A stretch of 39,131 bases of DNA, taken from positions 1 to 39,131 of the forward strand of contig CACWHK010000016.1 of NCBI GenBank assembly GCA_902760755.1, read 5' to 3'. This stretch comes from an uncultured Lachnospiraceae bacterium (GTDB lineage: Bacteria > Bacillota > Clostridia > Lachnospirales > Lachnospiraceae). A program made the position numbers and the translations under genes. The stretch's first letter is position 1, and every line of letters starts with the position of its first letter. The notes under the pieces were generated by a model. That model was not told the DNA's origin, searched no databases, and was given only the letters and a program-made list of their open reading frames with translations. Positions 7,440-16,356 of the stretch are shown one piece after another.

Positions 7440-10400
7440 TTAATCGTCCAGCTTATCCTCGATCAGGTTCACGGATACCAGGGTGGAGACACCCTTCTCC
7501 TGCATGGTGATACCGTACAGGATATCCGCGCACTCCATGGTTCCCTTTCTGTGTGTGATGACGATAAACTGTGTATCCTTGGTCAGCTTCTTAAGATACT
7601 TTGCAAATCTGGTTACATTCGAATCATCCAACGCAGCCTCGATCTCGTCCAGAAGACAGAAGGGCGACGGCTTCAGACTCTGGATCGCAAAAAGAAGTGC
7701 GATGGCGGTAAGACTCTTCTCACCACCGGAGAGCTGCATCATGTTCTGCAGCTTCTTTCCGGGGGGCTGTGCGTTGATCACGATACCGGTCTCCAGCAGA
7801 TTCTCCTCATCCACCAGCTCCAGATCTGCCTTACCACCGCCGAAGAGCTCCCGGAAAACCTTGCTGAACATGGCCCGGATCTCTCCGAACTTGGAAGCAA
7901 AGGTTTCCTTCATGGCCTTATCCAGCTCGGCGATAACGCTGCGCAGGTTCTCCTCTGCCTTGATGATATCGTCATGCTGTGTCTTCAGGAAGGTATACCG
8001 CTCGAATACCTCCTTATATTCCTCAATGGCACCTACATTTACCTCACCCAGTGCCTTGATCCTTTGCTTAACGGCAGAGATCTCCTTCTTCATCTCCGCA
8101 GGGCTAAGCTCTTCCTCATCCCGGAGCTTTTCAGTTTCACTGTAGGTAAGCTCATACTCCTCCCACATGTAGGTGGTAAGACTTTCCTTGCTTTCCTCCA
8201 GCTTCTCCATGGCCGTGGTGAGCTTGAAGGCTTCCTTCTCAAGACCGGTCATATCCGTGGTCAGGGCTTCCCGCTTTCCGAAGAACTCCTTATGGGTCTT
8301 ATTGATGACTTCCTTTTCTTCCTGCTTCTTTGCCTGCTCAGCCCTGATCTCCTCCAGCTTCGCCTGGTTGGATTCGATCAGCTTCTTACTCTCACTGATC
8401 CGGTCGGAAAGCTCCGTTACCTCACGGACACGCTCGCCACAGCGTCCCTGCAGCGATGCCTTCTCCTCCTCCTGACGGGCAAGATCCGCGGCAAGACGGG
8501 AGATGTCATTCTGATAGAACTCGTCTCTTTGGGTTACGGTACCGAGAGACAGCTGTGCCTCGGCCAGCTGTTCCTCCAGAGAACGACGCTCCCGGTCGAT
8601 CTCCTCACCTTCCTTTTCCAGTCCTTTGATGGACTCCTCCTGCAGCCGGATGGCTTCCTGCTGCTGCTTTTCGGTATCGAAGAGCTCGGATTTATTCTTT
8701 TCGATGTCACGGACCTGCTGATCCAGCTCATCATTTTCGCGCTTAATGGAAGCAAAGGAGGTTTCCAGGGCAGCGACCTTTCGCTCCACCTGCTCCAGAT
8801 TGATGGAAACCGAGTTCTTCTCCAGCGTCAGCTTCTGGATCACGGACTGATACTGGATCCGCTGCTCCTTCAGGGATTCCCGCTGCATGGAGAGCTCAGC
8901 ATCCTCCTTCTTCGCCTCGTTATACTTCTTTGTCATATCCGCGATCTGGGAGGTCAGCTCGTCCAGCTCTCTCTTCCTTCCCAGAAGGTTGCTGTTGTTC
9001 CGGAAGGCACCACCGGTCATGGAACCGCCGGGGCTTACCAGCTCCCCGCTGGGGGTTACCAGACGCAGGGTCTGCTTATACTTTCTTGCGATCCGGATGG
9101 CAGCATCGATATCCTTTGCCACGATGGTCCGGCCCAGCAGACTCTCGATCACGGTCTTATACTTCGGATCGGTCTTTACCAGCTCGGAGGCGATCCCGAT
9201 CACTCCGTTTTCCGATAAGGCATCCGGATTCACGGATCCTCTGGACATCACGGAAGAGATGGGGAGAAATGTGGCACGTCCCAGCTTTCCTTCCCGAAGG
9301 AAGGCGATCATCCGCTTCGCAGTCTCTTCGTCCTCGGTAACGATGTTCTGGATGGATCCGCCGAGAGCCGTCTCGATGGCTGTCTCATACTTGGAATCCA
9401 CCTCTATGATATCGGCAACCACACCGACGATCTTCGGATTCTCCTCCTTTTGCTCCATCACCTTCTTAATGCTGTTTCCGTAGCCTTCATAGCGTTCGGA
9501 CAGGTTCCGGAGGCTTTCGAATCTGGATTTAAGCCGGATCAGCTCCTGGCTGTAACGGTTCATCTCACCGCGAACGGTTCCGCTCCGGTCCGTCTTGGCA
9601 CGAAGGTCCGCCTCCAGACGATCCATCCGCTTCTGGTTATCCGACAGGCTGTCGGATACGGAGGTTTTCTGCTCGGAAAGGATTTTCTCCTCTTCCTTTG
9701 CCTTCTGCTCCTCACTCTTTTCGGACAGGTACTTCTGACGAAGCTCTGATCTCCGGAGAGTGATATTCTCCAGCATGGTATCGTACCGGGCAACCTTCTC
9801 CTTTACGGTTCCGCCCAGGTTCATGTAATCGATGATGGCACCCTTGGCCTGCTCGATCCTTACGGAAACGTCATGACGCTGCTCCGTCTTCTCCGTAAGA
9901 GATTCCTCCAGGGTCCGTACTGCCTGCTTCTTCTCCTTTAACTCCGAGGAAAGGGTGCTGCGGGTCTTTTCCACGGCCGCCTTCTCATCGGAAAGACGCT
10001 GGATCTCTCCGTTGATCCGCTCCATCTGAAGAAGGAGCTCCTGCTCGGAGTTCTTTGCTGCGGAGATCTTCTCCTGCAGGACACGGATCTCACCCTCTGC
10101 ATGCTCATTTTCCAGAGAGATCCTGTGGGAATCGTCTGCCAGCTCCTGCATCCGCTCGGTCAGGGCTTCCAACTCCGATTCAAGGCGATCGTACTCTTCC
10201 TTGGTATGGTCAAACTCCGACTGCAGGCGTGCCCGCTCTGCCTCGGTGATATCCAGCTTTTCTTTGGTCTTATGGATCTTATCCTCGATCTGGTCGATCT
10301 CCAGGTTGAAGAGATTGATATCCAGGCGCTTCTGCTCCTCTTTCAGCTTCAGATACTGCTTTGCCTTCTCAGACTGCTTCTCCAGAGGGCCCACACGGTC

Positions 10401-10997
10401 CTCCAGACCGCTCAGAATATCATTGACACGGTTCAGGTTGTTATGCTCCTGCTCCAGCGCCTTCTCCGTTGCCTGCTTATTCTTCTTATACTTTACGATA
10501 CCGGCAGCCTCGTCAAAAAGGTCCCGGCGGTCATCCGGCTTTCCGGACAGGATCCGTTCGATCTGGCCCTGACCGATGATGGAATAGCCTTCCTTACCGA
10601 TACCGGTATCAAAGAAGAGGGCTGCAACATCCTTAAGACGGGTGACATTTCCGTTGATCAGATACTCACTCTCACCGGAACGATACACACGACGGGCGAC
10701 CGTTACTTCCGTAAAATCCACCGGAAGGCTATGGTCCGAGTTGTCCAGGGTGATGGCTACATAGGCGAAGCTCTGGGGCTTCCGAAGCTCGGTTCCGGCG
10801 AAGATAACATCCTCCATCTTGGAACCACGGAGCTTTAAGGCACTCTGTTCACCCAGCACCCAGCGGACCGCATCACCGATATTACTCTTTCCGGAGCCGT
10901 TGGGTCCGACGATGGCAGTGATCCCTTCGTTGAACTTAAAGGTCATCCGATTGGCAAAGGACTTAAATCCATTGACTTCAATACTTTTCAGATACAT
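7440..10997 (-). CDS. smc: chromosome condensation ATPase SMC
   Basis: SMC is the ATPase of the bacterial condensin that organises and segregates the chromosome with ScpA and ScpB, both encoded in this window. The 1185-residue length is typical. The Walker A motif GPNGSGKSN is at 31-39. Two long coiled-coil arms (about 170-500 and 660-1010) flank the glycine-rich hinge at about 515-640. The C-terminal head has the ABC signature LSGGEKS (1089-1095) and Walker B followed by the catalytic glutamate in LLDEIEAALDD. The ATG at 10997 has only a weak ribosome site. It lies between rnc and ftsY in the conserved cluster. Nothing in the catalytic motifs is unusual. Confidence 0.98.
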   Translation of the reverse strand: MYLKSIEVNGFKSFANRMTFKFNEGITAIVGPNGSGKSNIGDAVRWVLGEQSALKLRGSKMEDVIFAGTELRKPQSFAYVAITLDNSDHSLPVDFTEVTVARRVYRSGESEYLINGNVTRLKDVAALFFDTGIGKEGYSIIGQGQIERILSGKPDDRRDLFDEAAGIVKYKKNKQATEKALEQEHNNLNRVNDILSGLEDRVGPLEKQSEKAKQYLKLKEEQKRLDINLFNLEIDQIEDKIHKTKEKLDITEAERARLQSEFDHTKEEYDRLESELEALTERMQELADDSHRISLENEHAEGEIRVLQEKISAAKNSEQELLLQMERINGEIQRLSDEKAAVEKTRSTLSSELKEKKQAVRTLEESLTEKTEQRHDVSVRIEQAKGAIIDYMNLGGTVKEKVARYDTMLENITLRRSELRQKYLSEKSEEQKAKEEEKILSEQKTSVSDSLSDNQKRMDRLEADLRAKTDRSGTVRGEMNRYSQELIRLKSRFESLRNLSERYEGYGNSIKKVMEQKEENPKIVGVVADIIEVDSKYETAIETALGGSIQNIVTEDEETAKRMIAFLREGKLGRATFLPISSVMSRGSVNPDALSENGVIGIASELVKTDPKYKTVIESLLGRTIVAKDIDAAIRIARKYKQTLRLVTPSGELVSPGGSMTGGAFRNNSNLLGRKRELDELTSQIADMTKKYNEAKKEDAELSMQRESLKEQRIQYQSVIQKLTLEKNSVSINLEQVERKVAALETSFASIKRENDELDQQVRDIEKNKSELFDTEKQQQEAIRLQEESIKGLEKEGEEIDRERRSLEEQLAEAQLSLGTVTQRDEFYQNDISRLAADLARQEEEKASLQGRCGERVREVTELSDRISESKKLIESNQAKLEEIRAEQAKKQEEKEVINKTHKEFFGKREALTTDMTGLEKEAFKLTTAMEKLEESKESLTTYMWEEYELTYSETEKLRDEEELSPAEMKKEISAVKQRIKALGEVNVGAIEEYKEVFERYTFLKTQHDDIIKAEENLRSVIAELDKAMKETFASKFGEIRAMFSKVFRELFGGGKADLELVDEENLLETGIVINAQPPGKKLQNMMQLSGGEKSLTAIALLFAIQSLKPSPFCLLDEIEAALDDSNVTRFAKYLKKLTKDTQFIVITHRKGTMECADILYGITMQEKGVSTLVSVNLIEDKLDD

Positions 10998-11048
10998 AGT
11001 TTTCGAATTCCATTTCTGTCTTACATTTATGCTTATTTGCGAAACGCT

Positions 11049-11741
11049 TTAGGAAAGCCCAAGCTTACGCAGGGTCTTATGTGCCGCCTCCATCTGGGCT
11101 CCCTTGATGGAGTGGGCCTGCCCGATCTCATACGGGGTTCCGCCGATTATTACCTGTGAGGTATAAACCCGAAGGTGATCCGGTCCGGACTGATCCAGGA
11201 GCTCATAGGTAAGCTCCAGCCCCTGACTCTGGGCATACTCCTGCAGGATGGTCTTGGCATCCGTAAAGAGAGTTTTATGCTCCATATCCGTAAGAAGATG
11301 ACGCTCCACGTATTCCCTGGCAGGCTCCATGCCTCCATCCAGATAGATGGCACCCAGCACGCTTTCAAAAAGATCACAGAGGATGGAGGAACGCTCTCTT
11401 CCTCCCGTCAGCTCCTCTCCCTTTCCCAGGATCACATAGTCTCCGTAGCCCAGACCCTTCGTGATCTGGGACAGCGTATACTCACAGACAAGGCTTGCCC
11501 GCTTCTTGGTAAGCTCCCCTTCCGAAAGCTCCGGATACTTCTGATAAAGTGCCTCACTGGAGATATACTCCAGGATGGAATCCCCCAGGAATTCCATTCG
11601 CTCATACTGGGGAATCTCACGAATATGATATTCAGCTGCAAATGATTTGTGGGTCAGGGCCGTGCGGAGCAGGGTGGGATCCTGAAACCGGTATCCGATC
11701 CGTTCCTCAAGGGGTCCGAACTCCATAGATTCGTAATTCAT
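11049..11741 (-). CDS. rnc: ribonuclease III
   Basis: RNase III cleaves double-stranded RNA, processing rRNA precursors and some mRNAs. The protein has the catalytic signature ERMEFLGDSIL (47-57), a second acidic site in the LFESVLGAIYLD helix, and a C-terminal double-stranded RNA-binding domain (about 155-228) ending in QMEAAHKTLRKLG. The ATG at 11741 gives 230 residues, the usual length, and starts one base after the plsX stop. A longer in-frame start at 11798 would run into plsX and is less likely. The acpP gene that often separates plsX and rnc is absent. Identification is secure; the start is probable. Confidence 0.96.
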   Translation of the reverse strand: MNYESMEFGPLEERIGYRFQDPTLLRTALTHKSFAAEYHIREIPQYERMEFLGDSILEYISSEALYQKYPELSEGELTKKRASLVCEYTLSQITKGLGYGDYVILGKGEELTGGRERSSILCDLFESVLGAIYLDGGMEPAREYVERHLLTDMEHKTLFTDAKTILQEYAQSQGLELTYELLDQSGPDHLRVYTSQVIIGGTPYEIGQAHSIKGAQMEAAHKTLRKLGLS

Positions 11742-11742
11742 A

Positions 11743-12762
11743 TTATTCGGTAACGGTCCCTTCTTCTGCCAGGCCTTCGATGATCTTTCCGCTGACATTT
11801 GTATTTACGAAGTTTTTACACTGAAGGACCGCAGAGGAAAACTCTTCATCCTTCGAATTGCCATGCACCTTCACCAGAAGTCCGTGCTTCAGGCCCAGCA
11901 GCGGCGCACCGCCCTTGTTGCTGGCATTGAAGTTGCTTAAGGTCTTCTTCAGGGATTTTTTGATCATAAGGGCACCGATCTTACTCTTCACGGTACTCAT
12001 CATGGCCTTCTTGATCTCCTTCAGGATCATCTTGGAAAGGCCCTCGTAAAGCTTCAGGACCACATTTCCCACGAAGGCCTCGGTCAGGATCACATCCGCC
12101 TTACCGAAGGGAATCTCCCGGGATTCGATGCTTCCGACGAAATTGATGGACTTGCAGGCCTTCAGCAGCGGGAAGGTTTCCTTCACCAGGGCATTTCCCT
12201 TCTCCTCTTCCGTTCCGATATTCACGATGGCAACCCGGGGCTTTTTGATGCCCATAACATTCTGCATGTAAATGGATCCCATCTTTGCAAACTGCACCAG
12301 GACCTCCGGCTTTGCATCCACATTTGCACCGCAGTCGATCAGAAGCTTCATGCCCTCCGTGGTGGGAAGCAGGGGAGCCAGCGGTGTCCGCTTTACGCCC
12401 TTGGCACGTCCGATGATCAGGCTTCCGCCGGCCAGTACCGCACCGGAGCTGCCCGCAGAGATAAAGGCATCTGCCTTTCCTTCCTTCACCAGATTAAGAC
12501 CTACTACAAGAGAGGAATCCTTCTTCGTCTTGATCGCCTCCACCGGTGCATCATGACAGGTGATCTCTTCGGCACAGTCGATCACCTCCAGACGATCCTT
12601 ATCATAAGTATATTCCGACAGCAGCTGATCCAGCTCCTTTTTCCTTCCGGTCAGAATCAGCTTCACGTCCTTATTCTGCTGCAATCCGTTCACGGCTCCT
12701 TTTACGGCTGCCGGAGCACCATTATCTCCTCCGAGGGTATCGATGACGATATTCACACTCAT
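11743..12762 (-). CDS. plsX: phosphate acyltransferase PlsX
   Basis: PlsX converts acyl-ACP to acyl-phosphate, the substrate used by PlsY (also in this window) to acylate glycerol 3-phosphate made by GpsA. The 339-residue protein opens with the family hallmark VIDTLGGDNGAP and contains the glycine-rich SAGSSGAVLAGG and the C-terminal GGAPLLGLKHGLLVKVHG block. The ATG at 12762 is preceded by AGGAGA (12769-12774); a longer frame to 12825 would include non-conserved residues. A promoter lies at 12838-12866, and a terminator separates the gene from rpmF upstream. It heads the plsX-rnc-smc-ftsY series. Confidence 0.97.
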   Translation of the reverse strand: MSVNIVIDTLGGDNGAPAAVKGAVNGLQQNKDVKLILTGRKKELDQLLSEYTYDKDRLEVIDCAEEITCHDAPVEAIKTKKDSSLVVGLNLVKEGKADAFISAGSSGAVLAGGSLIIGRAKGVKRTPLAPLLPTTEGMKLLIDCGANVDAKPEVLVQFAKMGSIYMQNVMGIKKPRVAIVNIGTEEEKGNALVKETFPLLKACKSINFVGSIESREIPFGKADVILTEAFVGNVVLKLYEGLSKMILKEIKKAMMSTVKSKIGALMIKKSLKKTLSNFNASNKGGAPLLGLKHGLLVKVHGNSKDEEFSSAVLQCKNFVNTNVSGKIIEGLAEEGTVTE

Positions 12763-12837
12763 GGCTTCTCTCCTTTTGGTCCTTCCGCTTTTCACCCTCC
12801 GAAACAAAGAATCCGAAAGGTGCACATAGACTACATT

Positions 12838-12866
12838 ATTTTATATGAAAACGGTCCTGAATGCAA
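12838..12866 (-). promoter_or_regulatory. promoter for plsX-rnc-smc-ftsY
   Basis: TTGCAT (-35, 12861-12866) and TAAAAT (-10, 12838-12843) are 17 bases apart. The leader to plsX is about 70 bases. I looked for a FapR-type palindrome around it and saw none. Confidence 0.65.
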
Positions 12867-12925
12867 GCCTACCGTGAGCAATTCGGACGGATTCTTTTAA
12901 GGATCAAAGCGCCGAAAATGCAACG

Positions 12926-12955
12926 AAAAAAAGCCCATGCCGACGGCACAGGCTT
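12926..12955 (-). terminator. rpmF terminator
   Basis: An 11-base-pair stem with two G-T pairs (AAGCCTGTGCC / GGCATGGGCTT, three-base loop) spans 12931-12955 and is followed by a run of T on the transcribed strand. It lies 15 bases after the rpmF stop and makes rpmF a short, separate transcript. Confidence 0.9.
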
Positions 12956-12970
12956 GTCATTTCGTATAGA

Positions 12971-13150
12971 TTAATCTACAGACACGATTTCCTTCTGGTT
13001 GTAAGAACCACAGTTCTTGCAAACGCGGTGAGGCATCATAAGAGAGCCGCACTTGCTGCACTTTACCAGGTTCGGAGCAGACATCTTCCAGTTTGCTCTT
13101 CTCTTATCACGTCTAGCTTTTGATATTTTTCCCTTCGGGCAGATTGACAT
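12971..13150 (-). CDS. rpmF: 50S ribosomal protein L32
   Basis: L32 is a small zinc-ribbon protein of the large ribosomal subunit. The 59-residue product begins MSICPKGKISKARRDKRRANW and has two CxxC pairs (CSKCG and CKNCG), so it is the zinc-binding C+ form. The start is the ATG at 13150, ten bases from AGGAGG (13161-13166); an upstream GTG at 13159 is too close to that site to be used. The gene has its own perfect consensus promoter and terminator. The DUF177 protein gene that usually precedes rpmF is absent; only a promoter lies between ackA and rpmF. Confidence 0.97.
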   Translation of the reverse strand: MSICPKGKISKARRDKRRANWKMSAPNLVKCSKCGSLMMPHRVCKNCGSYNQKEIVSVD

Positions 13151-13188
13151 ACCGATCACACCTCCTTACCAAAAATCACACTTTCGTT

Positions 13189-13217
13189 ATTATACAGATG
13201 AAAGCGTGTATTGTCAA
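13189..13217 (-). promoter_or_regulatory. consensus promoter for rpmF
   Basis: A perfect TTGACA (13212-13217) and a perfect TATAAT (13189-13194) are separated by 17 bases, giving a short leader of about 30 bases. Such a match to the sigma-A consensus fits a highly expressed ribosomal protein gene. A small palindrome, AATTTC-TT-GAAATT, lies just upstream at 13225-13238. Confidence 0.9.
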
Positions 13218-13244
13218 CACATAATTTCAAGAAATTAAGATATT

Positions 13245-14441
13245 TTATTCAAAGGCATATTTCAGGGTTTCTCTTGCGATGGCCAGCTCCTCATTTGTGG
13301 GGATGATGGCACACATCACCTTGGAATCCGGGGTGGAAATGATGGTCTTGGTACCGCTCTTCTTATTGGCCTCTTCATCCAGAGTGATGCCGAGATAGGT
13401 AAGGGAGCTTACGATCTCCTTACGGACATCCCCGTCCCACTCTCCGATGCCGGCAGTAAATGCGATGAGATCCACACCGTTCATTGCTGCAACATATGCC
13501 CCGATGGTCTTAATGATATGATAGCAGAATGCATGGAAGGCCAGGGTTGCCTTCGGATCCCCGGATGCTACGCCTGCATCGATATCACGCATGTCGCTGG
13601 AGATGCCTGAGATTCCGAAGAGACCGGACTCCTTGTTAAGGACAGTCAGTACCTCATCCATGGAAAGCCCCTCCTGTGCTGCCATGTACTGAAGCACTGC
13701 AGGATCCAGACTTCCGCTGCGGGTGCCCATGATCAGACCCTCCAGCGGAGTAAGTCCCATGGAGGTATCCACGGATTTTCCGCCGCTGACTGCGGTTACG
13801 CTGGCACCGCCGCCCAGGTGACATACGATGATCTTCGTATCCTCGATGGGCTTGGAAAGAAGCTTGGCTGCTTCCTTGGATACAAAGCTGTGGCTGGTTC
13901 CGTGGAAGCCGTACTTCCGGATCTTATACTTCTCATAGTAACGATACGGAATACCGTAAATATATGCCTTCTCCGGCATGGTCTGATGAAATGCCGTATC
14001 AAATACCGCCACATTCGGGACTCCCGGCATCAGCTCCATGCAGGCACGGATGCCCAGCAGGTTTGCGGGGTTATGCAGCGGAGCCAGTCCGCTCACCGCC
14101 TCGATCTCTTCCAGTACCTTGTCCGTAACGCGAACCGAGGTGGAGAAGGTCTCTCCGCCGTGAACCACACGGTGACCCACCGCATCAATCTCGTCCAGGG
14201 ACTTAAGGGAACCGTGCTCCGGATCCAGAAGCTCGCGGATCACGATCTTCAGAGCTGTTCCGTGATCGGGCATATCCTCCTTGATCAGGATCTTCTCTCC
14301 TGTTTTCGGATGATCAAACTTGATCTGTCCGTCCAGGAAGATCCGCTCGCAGAGTCCCTTGGCAAGCACCTGCTCGCTTTCGGAATCGATCAGCTGATAT
14401 TTCAGGGTTGTGGAACCACAGTTAATTACAAGTATCTTCAT
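13245..14441 (-). CDS. ackA: acetate kinase
   Basis: Acetate kinase transfers phosphate between acetyl phosphate and ADP, giving ATP and acetate in fermentation. The 398-residue protein has the ASKHA opening ILVINCGSTTLKYQL (usually N-x-GSSS), the histidine-containing GYRVVHGG-like block AVGHRVVHGGETF, KYGFHGTSHSFV, CHLGGGASVTAV and the C-terminal FTAGIGE. The ATG at 14441 follows GGAGG (14449-14453). It lies 29 bases after the diguanylate cyclase gene and is probably cotranscribed with it. The usual partner, phosphotransacetylase, is not adjacent and must be elsewhere if present. Confidence 0.97.
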   Translation of the reverse strand: MKILVINCGSTTLKYQLIDSESEQVLAKGLCERIFLDGQIKFDHPKTGEKILIKEDMPDHGTALKIVIRELLDPEHGSLKSLDEIDAVGHRVVHGGETFSTSVRVTDKVLEEIEAVSGLAPLHNPANLLGIRACMELMPGVPNVAVFDTAFHQTMPEKAYIYGIPYRYYEKYKIRKYGFHGTSHSFVSKEAAKLLSKPIEDTKIIVCHLGGGASVTAVSGGKSVDTSMGLTPLEGLIMGTRSGSLDPAVLQYMAAQEGLSMDEVLTVLNKESGLFGISGISSDMRDIDAGVASGDPKATLAFHAFCYHIIKTIGAYVAAMNGVDLIAFTAGIGEWDGDVRKEIVSSLTYLGITLDEEANKKSGTKTIISTPDSKVMCAIIPTNEELAIARETLKYAFE

Positions 14442-14470
14442 CTTTCTGCCTCCGCTTATTTTGTCATTCA

Positions 14471-16291
14471 TTATGCCAGTTTCGTTTTTTTTTGCGTATC
14501 GTCCGGGAACTCCTGCGTAGACTCCTGAACATCCTTTATGTCAGATGTATCCTTTACGATCCGGATATCCGGCCGGTTTCCTTCCACCTGCGAAAGTGCT
14601 TCCTCTTCCCTTCCGAAGATTACGATCATGCCGCGGCCGTTTTCCTTACTGAAGTACATGGCACGGTCGGACTGATCCAGAACATCCACGATCTCCGTAG
14701 CGATCTCCGGGTAGTTGGACATACCGATACTGGAGTTCACATGGATCTCTTCCTTCTCGTAACGGACTACCGTATTCACGATATCATCATGCACCTTCTG
14801 CAGGATCTTCCGGAACTCATCCACGGAATAGCCGGGAAGGATCAGTAGGAACTCCTCACCGCCGTAGCGAACCGCATACCCGTGATACATGTCTGCGTAC
14901 TTCCGGTCCACTGCAGCCACCATACGGATCACCTCGTCACCGGCCAGATGCCCGTAGGTATCGTTGATGGATTTAAACTTATCGATATCCAGCAGAGCCA
15001 TGGAGAGACTTCTGCCGTCCACAATACATTTTGCACAGATGCTGGGGAAGATCTCGTTGAAGTAGGCCCGGTTGTATACGCCGGTAAGGCCGTCCTTTAC
15101 GGCCATGTCCTTCATCTGCAGATACAGCTTCGTACTCTGCACGGAGCTGGTGAAATCAACCAGCGCCGACTCATAGAAGGAGTATCCGGCTTGAAAGAAG
15201 TCATAGGCACCGGACATAACCACCATGACACCGTAGTAGTCCTCATTCACGTAGGCCGGGATCGCTACCGCATTTACCACACTGGTATCGCTTAGGATCC
15301 CCGTCAGGAAATCGCCGTTATCGCAAAGCACCAGCGGGTCCGGATTCTTTCTTCTCTGAGTCATGTCATAGATCGTAAAGAAGTCCCGCTCCATGGCATC
15401 CCGGTAGGTTTCATTTCCGGTGATCACGGCACAGTAGGGGTCATTGTTCAGAAAGACCTTCTCACGGATATAAAGACCTACGGCGGTAGGACTCTTCAGC
15501 TCCATGATGTTCTCCATCATGTGCTTTGCATTCTCCTCCACATCGAAGGTGGATGAGAAGCCCTTCATCATCTCGATCAGGGAACGAACCTCTTCGTTCT
15601 TGCTTTCCAGCTCCCGGTTGGCCTTTACCAGGTTCAGCTTCTGGAAGTTGATCTCGCTGTTGACCTGCTCCACACGGTCCTGATACTTTAAGAGCTTGTT
15701 CCGCTCCTCCTCCAGGTTGATGTACTTGAAATGGGTATCCGTTGCCTTCTTTTCATACATCCTTATACCTTCAAGAAAGCTATGGAACATGATATAGCAG
15801 ACGCCCACGATCACGGCTCCGATCAGGATCTCCAGAAGGATCCAGACACCGCTCAGGATGTTCCGGAAGCAAAGGGCCATGCTGACCATCACCAGGAAGA
15901 GATACAGAACCCGGCGGATAAAGATACCGAAGTCATCGAAGATATCATTCAGGATCATATCCTCATAAATGATCAGGATATCGTAGATCAGGAACGGGAT
16001 AAACTCCATGGGATGCGGAGGTCCGAAGAGGGTTCCGCCGGACAGGAAAAGTATCGCCAGAAATGCCCGGACGCTGAAGAACTTCTTCGGCACGTTGAAC
16101 TTCCTCCAGAGAAGATATTCATCCATAACCGCGCAAAGAAGGATCGCGATCAGATAGTATGCCAGGGTTGTGGGCTCGGGAGAAACCTTGCAGAAATAGC
16201 ACATTAAAACGACACTAAACAAAACCACATAGAAAGCTCTATGCAGCTTGAAGTGTCGTGACATGTAGATCGTTTTATACTGCTCCGGCAT
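14471..16291 (-). CDS. membrane-bound diguanylate cyclase with GAF-like domain
   Basis: This 606-residue protein should make cyclic di-GMP at the membrane. About six hydrophobic segments fall within residues 19-170 (near 19-36, 44-62, 73-90, 97-111, 126-143 and 150-170). A coiled-coil linker (about 185-245) and a GAF-like sensory domain (about 245-385) follow. The GGDEF domain (about 395-560) has GGEEF at 477-481 and metal-binding LLDIDKFK, so it looks active. The inhibitory RxxD site expected five residues before GGEEF is replaced by MYHG, which suggests weak product inhibition. The C-terminal 45 residues are polar and not conserved. It has its own promoter inside the end of coaE and precedes ackA. 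The N-terminal signal it senses is unknown. Confidence 0.93.
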   Translation of the reverse strand: MPEQYKTIYMSRHFKLHRAFYVVLFSVVLMCYFCKVSPEPTTLAYYLIAILLCAVMDEYLLWRKFNVPKKFFSVRAFLAILFLSGGTLFGPPHPMEFIPFLIYDILIIYEDMILNDIFDDFGIFIRRVLYLFLVMVSMALCFRNILSGVWILLEILIGAVIVGVCYIMFHSFLEGIRMYEKKATDTHFKYINLEEERNKLLKYQDRVEQVNSEINFQKLNLVKANRELESKNEEVRSLIEMMKGFSSTFDVEENAKHMMENIMELKSPTAVGLYIREKVFLNNDPYCAVITGNETYRDAMERDFFTIYDMTQRRKNPDPLVLCDNGDFLTGILSDTSVVNAVAIPAYVNEDYYGVMVVMSGAYDFFQAGYSFYESALVDFTSSVQSTKLYLQMKDMAVKDGLTGVYNRAYFNEIFPSICAKCIVDGRSLSMALLDIDKFKSINDTYGHLAGDEVIRMVAAVDRKYADMYHGYAVRYGGEEFLLILPGYSVDEFRKILQKVHDDIVNTVVRYEKEEIHVNSSIGMSNYPEIATEIVDVLDQSDRAMYFSKENGRGMIVIFGREEEALSQVEGNRPDIRIVKDTSDIKDVQESTQEFPDDTQKKTKLA

Positions 16292-16327
16292 GATACCCTT
16301 CTCCCACGAGCAAATTTTACCTATGAT

Positions 16328-16356
16328 ATTATATCACTTATTATGTCTCACATCAA
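16328..16356 (-). promoter_or_regulatory. promoter for the diguanylate cyclase gene
   Basis: TTGATG (-35, 16351-16356) lies in the last codons of coaE and TATAAT (-10, 16328-16333) is 17 bases downstream. The expected leader is about 30 bases. Confidence 0.75.

Noticed and set aside
6327-9218. A 963-codon open frame on the plus strand across ftsY and smc
   Set aside because: It is the reverse reading of two certain genes, has a His/Leu/Gly-rich composition typical of antisense frames, and no ribosome site. Other plus-strand frames in the window are of the same kind.
12763-12925. FapR operator upstream of plsX
   Set aside because: No palindrome resembling the TTAGTACC-type site was found near the promoter.
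13151-13159. GTG at 13159 as start of rpmF
   Set aside because: It lies only a base from the AGGAGG site; the ATG at 13150 has proper spacing and matches the family N-terminus.
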